From contig OY987225.1 in assembly GCA_963920705.1 (NCBI GenBank), forward strand, positions 12,170,829 through 12,234,828: a stretch of DNA of 64,000 bases, written 5' to 3'. The translations under genes were made by a program, and so were the position numbers. Positions 52,740 to 63,524 of this stretch are shown one piece after another; within the stretch, counting starts at the first letter, position 1, and the number at the start of each line of letters is the position of its first letter. The notes below the pieces were generated by a model, which saw nothing but the letters and a program-made list of their open reading frames with translations, searched no databases and was not told the origin of the DNA. Source of the DNA: Odiellus spinosus. Lineage: Eukaryota > Arthropoda > Arachnida > Opiliones > Phalangiidae.

Positions 52740-53360
52740 AATAAAAAACAAGATGGTCAAGCCCATAAGAATAGCTACACCAATGACACTTGAAACCAAT
52801 AACACTTCATTTTTCCACTTATCATTTTTCGTGTCTTTATATCTAATCTTTATTATTTTCAACTTGGCTACTTGTGAACGCGCCTTTATATCTATTAATT
52901 TATATTTATTAATTCATATTTATTAATTTATCTTGTGAACGCGGCTTTATATCTAATATTAATTTATTTTTTACTTATAAACCCGTGAGAACGCACCTTT
53001 ATATCTAATCTTTATTTTTAACTTATAAACCCGTGTGAACGCGCCTTTATATCTAATCTTTATTTATTTTTAACTTATAAACCCGTGTGAACGCGCCTCT
53101 ATATCTAATCTTTATTTATTTTTTACTTATAAACCAGTGAGAACGCGCCTTTATATCTAATCTTTATTTATTTTCAACTTATGAACCCGTGTGAACGCGC
53201 CTTTATATCTAATCTTTATATATTTTTAACTTATAAACCCGTGTGAACGCGCCTTTATATCTAAGCTTTATTTATTTTAACTTATAAACCCGTGTGAACG
53301 CGCCTTTGTATCTAATCTTTATTTATTTTTAACTTATAAACCCGTGGACACGTACCTTAA
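52740..53360 (-). repeat. Satellite C array, about 52-bp unit, nine to ten copies, with flank
   Basis: Units carry GTGAACGCGCCTTTATATCT, AATCTTTATTTATTTTTAAC and TTATAAACCCGT. The left flank (AAGATGGTCAAGCCCATAAG) matches 2,691-2,790 inverted. Units here are more uniform than at 2.2-2.7 kb. Confidence 0.9.
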
Positions 53361-53639
53361 TAGATAAAAATGAATAACAAAACCGGGCGTTCATAAACGA
53401 CCTCTAATGAAAAACAGGGACTCTAAAGAAGTAAGTAACCAAAACGTCATGCGTGGATGCTATTGGTAGAGCATATATATATATATATATATCTTCAGAC
53501 TACCATCATTTCAATAAGTATGCTATTCATACACACACACACACACGTGGAAAATCATATGGTACCCAGAGTTTCTAGAAGCCCCATCGCCAGTTTCTAA
53601 GTTTGTCAGCTTTCAACTGAAAGCAGTTAGACGTTGATT
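53361..53639. repeat. Spacer with (TA)n and (CA)n microsatellites
   Basis: (AT) repeat at about 53,473-53,493 and (CA) repeat at about 53,530-53,546. Nothing else is recognised. Confidence 0.7.
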
Positions 53640-54195
53640 ACACAAAGTGTACATTCAAAAAAGATATTTCTGAAAGCCCTAAGACGAGTCGATGGATTAA
53701 CAAGGAAGCTATTTTCATCTGTGGCCGTGAATTATTACGACCAGTACTTAAAATCAACATGGCTTCGAAAATGTTAAGGTGCTTAAGCATCTTTCGGAAA
53801 GAAATGTCGTGGTTCACCGTCGTCAGTTTCTTAAAAAGTAAAAAAAAATATTGATCTGACGGAGAATGCTATTTTCATAGAAAATAGCATTCTCCGTCAG
53901 ATCAATATTGAGTGAATGAAAATCATTTTTTATCGACTGACTATGTATCTGGTCCGAAAGTCCCTTCTGGTAAAGGAAAAGACAGATTATCACGACAACA
54001 TGAACGCCAAAAGCTTCAAAGATTAATTTGTGGAACATCATTTAAAATGGGATAACTCGGTTATTGCAGACAAAGCCCCCACCACAGAAATTGGTAAAGG
54101 CGGCATGCAGAAATCCTGTATAATAATGAGATTTCTTTCGATTAAATCATTCTCGCAGCGGAAATAATTAAACGTCACAATTCAAGAACCTTGAG
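53640..54195 (+). pseudogene. Decayed Sailor-like transposase relic
   Basis: Fragments in shifting frames match Sailor: CGRELLRPVLK, KHLSERNVVVHRRQFLKK, IDLTENAIFIE, SGPKVPSGKGK, DYHDNMNAKSFKD and DKAPTT. It differs from both Sailor-1 and Sailor-2, so it is a third, older subfamily. Several deletions and frameshifts are present, and the end with the catalytic Glu is missing. Confidence 0.75.
53847..53909. repeat. Perfect 30-bp inverted repeat with 3-bp spacer
   Basis: The left arm (53,847-53,876) reads AATATTGATCTGACGGAGAA and ten further bases; the right arm (53,880-53,909) is its exact complement. The spacer is ATA. The arm is coding sequence of the Sailor relic (LTENAIF), so one side is a local inverted copy. 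Confidence 0.9.
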
Positions 54196-55084
54196 GCAGG
54201 GGCGTAACAACTAGGGGGCACAGTAGGCATTGCCCCCTCCAAACATTTAGATTGTCCCCTCTATTGTGGAAGTAGAACATTTCCCCGGCTAAACACTCAA
54301 TAATTATTAAAAAAATATATAATAATATTTTATATATATTAGACCTAGTTCATTATGTTCATATATAAAAAAATTCACTGCTCTAACATTCTACAGTACT
54401 ATAAAGATGTGGTTACTCATCGGCTAACACCTAAGAAAAATTACTAAGGCTAGCCTTAAAAGCTGTCAAAACATAATACATTGACATTCTCACGCTTCGC
54501 TTTAATCGTTTAAACTAAAACCAAAAGTATACTTCAAAAACATAGCCCAAAAATAAAACAAACTCCCCAATTTCAGCCTTTACTAGACTGGACTCGCCTT
54601 TGTGCTGTTGTAAGAATACGTTTAACGTTTTAACTTAAGTCTAAAAAAGAAAACTAATGGACGATTTTGTGGACATAAAATCCAACAAGTTGGGCAACCA
54701 AAATTTACCTCCCCGACGAACCTAACCTTACCTTAAATATGTAAATAAGTAGAAGTATAAATCTATTGAAAATATAGAAAGACGAAATGTAGAAGATCGC
54801 GCTCTTTGAGACGCTTCGGTGTTAGCCAATCAGAATGAGGTCTACGAAAGCGCCATCTCTTAACAGAACGGCCCGTACAGATGGTACCTCAATGGCTTTG
54901 TGGCCCTGGAAGTTTCTCTTCCATTTCGAATTTGTCTATTGTAGTTTGGTAAATTATTAAAAATATTTTGCTCGTTAAATTATGAAACATTTCGCTCGTT
55001 TCAAAATTAATTTTATTTACAGTGATTTTAAAATATTTTGATGCAAATTCTTAGCTGATTATAAATTTGTTGAGTGGTCTATCA
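54196..55084. other. Unassigned; possible hAT end at its left edge
   Basis: CAGGGGCGTAACAACTAGGG followed by CATTGCCCCCTCC at 54,198-54,243 looks like a hAT-type terminus. The matching other end was not found. The rest shows no gene. Confidence 0.4.
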
Positions 55085-55470
55085 ACCATCGCCAGCTAAT
55101 TTTCAGGGCGTTCACCTTCTCTACCTCTTGGCGTCTATCAACCACGCCAACTGATTTTTAGCACGTTCAGCTTCTCTATATTCTACCTCTTGGCGTCTAT
55201 CAACCATCGCCAACTGATATTTAGCACGTTCTGTTTCTCAATATTATACCTTTTGGCGTCTACCAACCATTGCTATTTGATTTTTAGCACGTTCTGCTTC
55301 TCTATAATCTACGTCTTGGCGCGAAGTTGCTTTCGCTAACTGGTTCCGAATAAGCTCCTTCTCTTTATAATCTTTACTATTCATCTTAATTTTTTTCGCA
55401 ATTTGCTCTAGCGCACCTGCATTGTCCTTAGCCCTTCGCTCTGACTAAGAGGTAGAAGGTTGATTTTCAT
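55085..55470 (-). pseudogene. Relic of a protein with about 20-residue charged repeats
   Basis: On the minus strand near-repeats of RQEVEYREAERAKNQLAMVD occur four times with variants (DVDYREAERAKNQIAMVGRR, ETERAKYQLAMVDRR), after a start-like NSKDYKEKELIRNQLA. Stops and frame changes interrupt them. Similar RER/REA charged repeats precede helicase domains in some Helitron proteins, but nothing else here supports that origin. Confidence 0.5.
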
Positions 55471-55871
55471 CAGTTTGAGAATTTCTTAAACCCTCTATTA
55501 TCCCTATTCCTACCGCTCAAGAATGGCTTTTAACCACTTTGGCAGATTACACTGCTTCGAAATTATTCTTCCCAGTGTGATTAGATCACTTCAGACGAAC
55601 TATCTGGCATATTAGTAACAGGATTATTAACCACATTCTGGCTTTCCTATGGGCCGCTAAAATTTTCCTTCTTTCATTTTCCCTTGTACGATAATCTGGA
55701 TTAGTTTAGATTTAAATTTTCAAAGAAAATTATACACCAACTCAATACTAAATAACTCAAATTAATTTTGAATAGGTTTAACACGAAAAAAAACTAAAAA
55801 AATAAAGAACTTCGATCTTCAAAGTAAAAATAAAACTCGTGAAGTCGGTAGCCAAAATATGTCAGAAAATC
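55471..55871. other. Unassigned sequence
   Basis: No gene or repeat family is recognised. Confidence 0.4.
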
Positions 55872-56026
55872 AATCGGTAAACCGTAAAATAACTCTTACG
55901 AAAACAAACAATAACTACAGAGAAAAATGAATCAGAAAAAACGGTAAATCAATCGGTAAATCGTAAAATAACTCTTACGAAAACAAAAAATAATTACAGA
56001 GAAAAATGAATCAGAAAAAATTGGCT
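55872..56026 (+). repeat. Tandem duplication of about 78 bp
   Basis: ATCGGTAAACCGTAAAATAA...GAGAAAAATGAATCAGAAAA is followed by a second copy with a few changes. It lies at the edge of the mariner pair. Confidence 0.8.
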
Positions 56027-56268
56027 TCAAAACGGGCTTCTAGGTCTTCATTACTGACTACCTGGTCTCGCCTACGTTCACGGTCCTGCACGACGAACCC
56101 ACCGAGCTCCAAAAGGTTGTCTCTTATGTCGGTGAAAGTGCTTCGAACCGGATGGCGTCGATTGGGGAAGCGTTCTGCATAAAGCAGTGGCGTTCGACGT
56201 ACGTTACCTTGACATTCGCCCAAAATAAACCTTATGTCCAATTTTTCCTGGTTGGAATAGGCTGGCAT
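56011..56268 (-). pseudogene. DD41D mariner transposase N-terminus (left half of second head-to-head pair)
   Basis: Starts MPAYSNQEKLDIRFILGECQ and is open for 85 codons through GFVVQDRERRRDQV, then leaves the homology. Only the DNA-binding part is present. Confidence 0.8.
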
Positions 56269-56329
56269 TCGACTAAAACACTGGTCTTACGGTAAGACGA
56301 ACTTAAAAGGTACCTAAATGCGCACACGT

Positions 56330-57602
56330 TTGATTAAACAATGTTCTTTTTTTCTCTGATGTTTAATTTGGGTGAATATCAAGGTAACGTACGTCGAGCG
56401 GCACTGCTTTATGCAGAATGCTTCCCCCATCGACGCCATCCGGTTAGAAGCACTTTCACCGACCTAAGAGACAACCTTCTGGAGTTCGGTGGGTTCGTCT
56501 TGCGAGACCGTGTAGTCGGTAATGAAGACCGAGAAGTGGATATTGTAGCCCGTTTTGATGCCAATCCTCATACCAGTAGTAGATCGGTCTTACACGAGGT
56601 TGGACTAAGCCACGCTACTGTCCTTGCCATTTTACATCGCCGCCACTACCGGCCCTATCATATCCATCTCCATAAAGCCTTAACAGATGACGATTACCTA
56701 AGACGGCAAGACCTTTGTCTTACCATGCGTGACCTAATTGCAGCCGAACCACTATTTTTGCAAAAGGTGCTGTTTTCGGACGAGGCTACATCTCGTAGGG
56801 ATGATACAGTAAACCGTCTTAACATGCATTACTGGACTCATCAGAATCCCTATTGGTTACGTCACCATTATCATCAAATTCGACGGAAGGTAAATGTCTG
56901 GGTTGGCATTCTTGGGAATAATCGGTCCCTTTTTCTTCGATGCGACTATTACTGGAGAACTGTACTTGGACTTCCTGCGTCACGAGTTTAGTGACGCGAT
57001 AGACGCATTGCCGTTAGCAGTGGTTCGCAACAGGATGGAGCCCCGAACATTGGGCGGTCAATGTTCGTCAATGGCTGGACGACAACTTTGCCAACCATTG
57101 GATAGGTAGAGGTGAACCAATTCTGTGGCCAGCACGGCCTCCTGACCTTACCCCACTTGATTTCTTCCTGTGGGGTTATGTTCTGTGGGGTTACGAAACA
57201 GAACCGATGGCCCAGAAGACTTAAAGGACCGTATTCGAGCCGCAAACAAGGGTATCACTCTTCAAATGCTGGCTGATTTGCTTACCGTACAGATACAACT
57301 TTGGCGTTTCAGGCCAATTCAATTCAATCATTATTTTTTTTATTAAAGTTGTTAAATAAATTGTCTCAGAGTTAAGTCATCTTGTTACTCTGTACGCTTG
57401 ATCTGTGCAATTGCAATGTTTCTAGCCATCAGGCATTTTACCTTATTAAATCCATAGAAAAATAACATTTGGTTACAATTGCACTTATTTACTTACACCC
57501 TGTATACGAGGTCTACATTATAGTATAGTGACGTCATCCGACGGCATTATTGGGGGACGTCCACAAAGGTAGGTATTGGTCTGATCTTTTCCACCCTGTA
57601 TA
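56330..57602 (+). mobile_element. DD41D mariner-like transposon, copy 4 (right half of second pair)
   Basis: It shares the inverted 5' flank (TGCGCACACGTTTGATTAAAC) with the left half, about 70 bp apart. It ends CCACCCTGTATA at 57,602 with the same 3' region as the copy ending at 23,010. Confidence 0.85.
56350..57320 (+). pseudogene. DD41D mariner transposase, best preserved copy
   Basis: Helix-turn-helix part at 56,350-56,600, then HIHLHKALTDDDYLRRQDLC, the first catalytic Asp in FSDEATSRRDD, WVGILG, and a frame change near 56,925. The second Asp region is broken by a 1-nt loss inside QDGAP (near 57,043). WPARPPDLTPLDFFLWG carries the third Asp; allowing for the lost base, 41 residues lie between the second and third Asp, the DD41D spacing. 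The normal start (MPAYSN) is missing. Confidence 0.85.
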
Positions 57603-57706
57603 TGCCCTCTTTTAAAACACGTTTTTTTTGTGGTATAATGCTCTGAGTGAAGAAGGGATGTCTCTCTTTTGGCCCCTTAATAAATTTTTTATAATAATAT
57701 TTTCAG

Positions 57707-57849
57707 ACCGGGAGGATCTGAGTAAAAATATGTCAAGTTGTGAAACAAACGTCATTTTACGTGACACCACACTAGCTAAAAGGTTATCCGAAATACACGA
57801 CAGTACAAATTTAAAGCACCCTGGTTCTACTATACTTAATTGGGATTAA
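57707..57849 (+). CDS. Possible last exon of an unidentified plus-strand gene
   Basis: A strong acceptor (ATAATATTTTCAG) precedes a frame of 47 codons: REDLSKNMSSCETNVILRDT, then TLAKRLSEIHDSTNLKH and PGSTILNWD, then TAA. The sequence is hydrophilic, not repetitive, and open in one frame only. No family is recognised and no upstream exon was found. Confidence 0.3.
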
Positions 57850-58087
57850 CATGAAATTCTTGTGGGAAAAAGTGGGAAACTAAAACTAGCAGTCTCTCGA
57901 GATCCAATCACGTCATTCTTTTCCCTACTCGGTCTACATTTCACTCTAGGAACAACCATCATTTACATAAACAAGATGGTCAAGCCCATAGGAAAGCCAC
58001 ACCGCATATGGTTTAATGCTAACGTAGGAAATTGCCTTTATGAAAATTTAGATTTTTTTGTGCACCCATGTTTTAATTTTTAAATTG
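57850..58087. other. Spacer before the satellite
   Basis: It contains AACAAGATGGTCAAGCCCAT (57,969-57,988), a third occurrence of the satellite C flank. Confidence 0.5.
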
Positions 58088-61000
58088 AACCTTTTTCATT
58101 TTTCAAATGAAACTTTTTCATTTTTCAATTGAAACTTTTTCATTTTTCAAATGACACTTTTTCATTTTTCAAATGAAACTTTTTCATTTTTCAAATGAAA
58201 CTTTTTCATTTTTCAAATGACACTTTTTCATTTTTCAAATGAAACTTTTTCATTTTTCAAATGAAACTTTTTCATTTTTCAAATGAAACTTTTTCATTTT
58301 TCAAATGAAACTTTTTCATTTTTCAAATGAAACTTTTTCATTTTTCAAATGAAACTTTTTCATTTTTCAAATGAAACTTTTTCATTTTTCAAATGAAACT
58401 TTTTCATTTTTCAAATGAAACTTTTTCATTTTTCAAATGAAACTTTTTCATTTTTCAAATGAAACTTTTTCATTTTTCAAATGAAACTTTTTCATTTTTC
58501 AAATGAAACTTTTTCATTTTTCAAATGAAACTTTTTCATTTTTCAAATGAAACTTTTTCATTTTTCAAATGAAACTTTTTCATTTTTCAAATGAAACTTT
58601 TTCATTTTTCAAATGAAACTTTTTCATTTTTCAAATGAAACTTTTTCATTTTTCAAATGAAACTTTTTCATTTTTCAAATGAAACTTTTTCATTTTTCAA
58701 ATGAAACTTTTTCATTTTTCAAATGAAACTTTTTCATTTTTCAAATGAAACTTTTTCATTTTTCAAATGAAACTTTTTCATTTTTCAAATGAAACTTTTT
58801 CATTTTTCAAATGAAACTTTTTCATTTTTCAAATGAAACTTTTTCATTTTTCAAATGAAACTTTTTCATTTTTCAAATGAAACTTTTTCATTTTTCAAAT
58901 GAAACTTTTTCATTTTTCAAATGAAACTTTTTCATTTTTCAAATGAAACTTTTTCATTTTTCAAATGAAACTTTTTCATTTTTCAAATGAAACTTTTTCA
59001 TTTTTCAAATGAAACTTTTTCATTTTTCAAATGAAACTTTTTCATTTTTCAAATGAAACTTTTTCATTTTTCAAATGAAACGTTTTCATTTTTCAAATGA
59101 AACGTTTTCATTTTTCAAATGAAACTTTTTCATTTTTCAAATGAAACTTTTTCATTTTTCAAATGAAACTTTTTCATTTTTCAAATGAAACGTTTTCATT
59201 TTTCAAATGAAACTTTTTCATTTTTCAAATGAAACTTTTTCATTTTTCAAATGAAACTTTTTCATTTTTCAAATGAAACTTTTTCATTTTTCAAATGAAA
59301 CTTTTTCATTTTTCAAATGAAACTTTTTCATTTTTCAAATGAAACTTTTTCATTTTTCAAATGAAACTTTTTCATTTTTCAAATGAAACTTTTTCATTTT
59401 TCAAATGAAACTTTTTCATTTTTCAAATGAAACTTTTTCATTTTTCAAATGAAACTTTTTCATTTTTCAAATGAAACTTTTTCATTTTTCAAATGAAACT
59501 TTTTCATTTTTCAAATGAAACTTTTTCATTTTTCAAATGAAACTTTTTCATTTTTCAAATGAAACTTTTTCATTTTTCAAATGAAACTTTTTCATTTTTC
59601 AAATGAAACTTTTTCATTTTTCAAATGAAACTTTTTCATTTTTCAAATGAAACTTTTTCATTTTTCAAATGAAACTTTTTCATTTTTCAAATGAAACTTT
59701 TTCATTTTTCAAATGAAACTTTTTCATTTTTCAAATGAAACTTTTTCATTTTTCAAATGAAACTTTTTCATTTTTCAAATGAAACTTTTTCATTTTTCAA
59801 ATGAAACTTTTTCATTTTTCAAATGAAACTTTTTCATTTTTCAAATGAAACTTTTTCATTTTTCAAATGAAACTTTTTCATTTTTCAAATGAAACTTTTT
59901 CATTTTTCAAATGAAACTTTTTCATTTTTCAAATGAAACTTTTTCATTTTTCAAATGAAACTTTTTCATTTTTCAAATGAAACGTTTTCATTTTTCAAAT
60001 GAAACGTTTTCATTTTTCAAATGAAACTTTTTCATTTTTCAAATGAAACTTTTTCATTTTTCAAATGAAACTTTTTCATTTTTCAAATGAAACTTTTTCA
60101 TTTTTCAAATGAAACTTTTTCATTTTTCAAATGAAACTTTTTCATTTTTCAAATGAAACTTTTTCATTTTTCAAATGAAACTTTTTCATTTTTCAAATGA
60201 AACTTTTTCATTTTTCAAATGAAACTTTTTCATTTTTCAAATGAAACTTTTTCATTTTTCAAATGAAACTTTTTCATTTTTCAAATGAAACTTTTTCATT
60301 TTTCAAATGAAACTTTTTCATTTTTCAAATGAAACTTTTTCATTTTTCAAATGAAACTTTTTCATTTTTCAAATGAAACTTTTTCATTTTTCAAATGAAA
60401 CTTTTTCATTTTTCAAATGAAACTTTTTCATTTTTCAAATGAAACTTTTTCATTTTTCAAATGAAACTTTTTCATTTTTCAAATGAAACTTTTTCATTTT
60501 TCAAATGAAACTTTTTCATTTTTCAAATGAAACTTTTTCATTTTTCAAATGAAACTTTTTCATTTTTCAAATGAAACTTTTTCATTTTTCAAATGAAACT
60601 TTTTCATTTTTCAAATGAAACTTTTTCATTTTTCAAATGAAACTTTTTCATTTTTCAAATGAAACTTTTTCATTTTTCAAATGAAACTTTTTCATTTTTC
60701 AAATGAAACTTTTTCATTTTTCAAATGAAACTTTTTCATTTTTCAAATGAAACTTTTTCATTTTTCAAATGAAACTTTTTCATTTTTCAAATGAAACTTT
60801 TTCATTTTTCAAATGAAACGTTTTCATTTTTCAAATGAAACGTTTTCATTTTTCAAATGAAACGTTTTCATTTTTCAAATGAAACTTTTTCATTTTTCAA
60901 ATGAAACTTTTTCATTTTTCAAATGAAACGTTTTCATTTTTCAAATGAAACGTTTTCATTTTTCAAATGAAACTTTTTCATTTTTCAAATGAAACTTTTT

Positions 61001-61696
61001 CATTTTTCAAATGAAACTTTTTCATTTTTCAAATGAAACTTTTTCATTTTTCAAATGAAACTTTTTCATTTTTCAAATGAAACTTTTTCATTTTTCAAAT
61101 GAAACTTTTTCATTTTTCAAATGAAACTTTTTCATTTTTCAAATGAAACTTTTTCATTTTTCAAATGAAACTTTTTCATTTTTCAAATGAAACTTTTTCA
61201 TTTTTCAAATGAAACTTTTTCATTTTTCAAATGAAACTTTTTCATTTTTCAAATGAAACTTTTTCATTTTTCAAATGAAACTTTTTCATTTCTCAAATGA
61301 AACTTTTTCATTTTTCAAATGAAACTTTTTCATTTTTCAAATGAAACTTTTTCATTTTTCAAATGAAACTTTTTCATTTTTCAAATGAAACTTTCATTTT
61401 TCAAATGAAACTTTCATTTTTCAAATGAAACTTTCATTTTTCAAATGAAACTTTCATTTTTCAAATGAAACTTTCATTTTTCAAATGAAACTTTCATTTT
61501 TCAAATGAAACTTTCATTTTTCAAATGAAACTTTTTCATTTTTCAAATGAAACTTTTTCATTTTTCAAATGAAACTTTTTCATTTTTCAAATGAAACTTT
61601 TTCATTTTTCAAATGAAACTTTTTCATTTTTCAAATGAAACTTTTTCATTTTTCAAATGAAACTTTTTCATTTTTCAAATGAAACTTTTTCATTTT
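58088..61696. repeat. Satellite of 22-bp palindromic monomers (about 164 copies)
   Basis: The monomer TTTCATTTTTCAAATGAAA plus CTT consists of 8-bp inverted arms (TTTCATTT / AAATGAAA) around TTC. Almost all copies are identical. Variants are clustered: CGT for CTT at 59,081-59,191, 59,983-60,005 and 60,819-60,951, and a block of about seven 20-bp units (CTTTCATTTTTCAAATGAAA) at 61,390-61,530. The first four units are diverged. Open frames here are meaningless. Confidence 0.97.
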
Positions 61697-61896
61697 NNNN
61701 NNNNNNNNNNNNNNNNNNNNNNNNNNNNNNNNNNNNNNNNNNNNNNNNNNNNNNNNNNNNNNNNNNNNNNNNNNNNNNNNNNNNNNNNNNNNNNNNNNNN
61801 NNNNNNNNNNNNNNNNNNNNNNNNNNNNNNNNNNNNNNNNNNNNNNNNNNNNNNNNNNNNNNNNNNNNNNNNNNNNNNNNNNNNNNNNNNNNNNNN
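61697..61896. other. Assembly gap (200 N)
   Basis: Exactly 200 undetermined bases, a usual placeholder for a gap of unknown size, placed at the end of the satellite. The true array is probably longer. Confidence 0.98.
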
Positions 61897-62189
61897 TGTG
61901 TTTGCTTTTGGAAAAATTAAACACTAGTAAATCAATTAACCCATTTTATTTGGTGTTAGGTAATTAAAATGATAAATTTACAATTTTAAATTTAAATAAT
62001 TTAATAAATATGATTATTACATATTGTACAAACTTTATAATTATTGTTCTAAATTATGGAGCCCTATAACTGTGGTTTAATATTAAATATATACTATGGT
62101 GCACGCGACATCTCTTTCTAATCTCGATCGCAGCACGTTATTCGATCTTTTTATAAGTAATTTGAATCAGTTCTTGTTTAAGCCATATT
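61897..62189. other. AT-rich sequence after the gap
   Basis: No feature is recognised. Confidence 0.4.
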
Positions 62190-62905
62190 CGAAAATATTC
62201 CCTCGAGCCACCGCAGAACGAACACGTCAATACTCTCAGCATAATACAATAGTTCTTAAATTTCAGTTCACACAGTTTAATTCAGAAGTGCTTTCGATTT
62301 AGATGAATATTGCGAGTTACGTATAAATAACACCGCTTAAGCCGTTGTTTTCATTTTGATGGCTTAATCCGTTTAATTTTCACTTTTCACTTAGATTTAA
62401 AATGAAACCATTCAGTTAATTTGCCGGTTAATTTCCGTAGGAAAACTTCAACTTTATTGTATAGTACAGTATTTTCACTATCGTTTTCTTGTTCATTAAA
62501 TATTTATGGAATTAAATCTGAGCTGAAATGATATTCCGTAAATAGTTATTATTGGTTATTGTTTTTTGTTAATTCGAAAATATGCCCTCGAGCCGCATCG
62601 AGTAGAGAGAGTACGCCACTACTCTCAACATAATTGGTTTAGTTCTCAAACTTCTTATAATATCTTGTGACAAAGTTTATTTCAGAAGTATCTTCGATAT
62701 AGATGAATATTTTTGTTCGTATAAAACGTATAATCTTTACTTTCCACTTGGATTAAAAATGAAATGATTCAGCCTATTAGCCAGTCAATTCCAAAGGAAA
62801 GGAAACTTCAAAAATGTATTGCATTCAATTTTCACTATGGTCTTCTTGTTCATTGAGCATTTCTGGAATAAAAACGGCACTGAACTTTCCATGGTAAATG
62901 ATAAA
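62190..62905 (+). repeat. Diverged direct duplication, unit about 350-390 bp
   Basis: Copy 1 (62,190-62,545) and copy 2 (62,576-62,905) share CGAAAATAT.CCCTCGAGCC, ACTCTCA.CATAAT, TTCGAT.TAGATGAATATT, AAAATGAAA and TTCTTGTTCATT. Roughly a quarter of positions differ. No coding frame is conserved between them. Confidence 0.8.
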
Positions 62906-63524
62906 GGTCTTTCTATGTTGGTATTCGTCAACATAAGTTGCGTCAAATGTAGCACGTGTTGATATCATGAAATATTAGGTTTTGAGGGTAAATGTGTGAG
63001 AGTAAATGCGATTTTTCTATTATTTTATTAATTGTAAATTATACCGAATTAAATGAAAGTAAATGCTTTTGAACGTTTCGCAAACTAACCACAGTAATAG
63101 GTACTAATCCGTAAAGACTACAAATAAATAAAATTGTTAAAGATAAACATATTTTGAAATTTGTTTTTAAATATAGTAACTTTACATTTGTCTTAACTCC
63201 CCCCCCCCCCACCACACACACCCTCTTCTCCAAAGGCGCAGGCGCATAGTAACGTTTTTGAATTGGTGGACACAGTTAAGCACCACAGCAAATATTGACC
63301 GATTTTAGGTCCTTCAAAGATTTTAGAGGGTACATTGTACACCTGTACATTAAGTTCCTACACCACTAGAAAGACAGGGCAAGTCTGCCTCTCGTTCGGT
63401 TTTAAACCACATCGTATCCTATTTGCTCCGAATATCAGATTTCTTACCCTCTTTTCGACTATCCACCCCCACTATATGCACGCGTGTATCACCCACCTAT
63501 TGTTCGTATGCTTTGGAACTAACA
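62906..63524. other. Unassigned sequence with C-run
   Basis: A run of ten C followed by ACCACACACACCC lies at about 63,199-63,221. No gene was found. Confidence 0.4.

Noticed and set aside
2225..53360. One single 50-kb palindrome explaining all inverted pairs
   Set aside because: The inverted pairs have different centres and very different divergence, so they arose separately.
58088..61696. CRISPR array
   Set aside because: Units are back-to-back without unique spacers in a eukaryotic sequence; it is a satellite.
61646..61927. Open frames running through the N gap
   Set aside because: They exist only because undetermined bases hold no stop.
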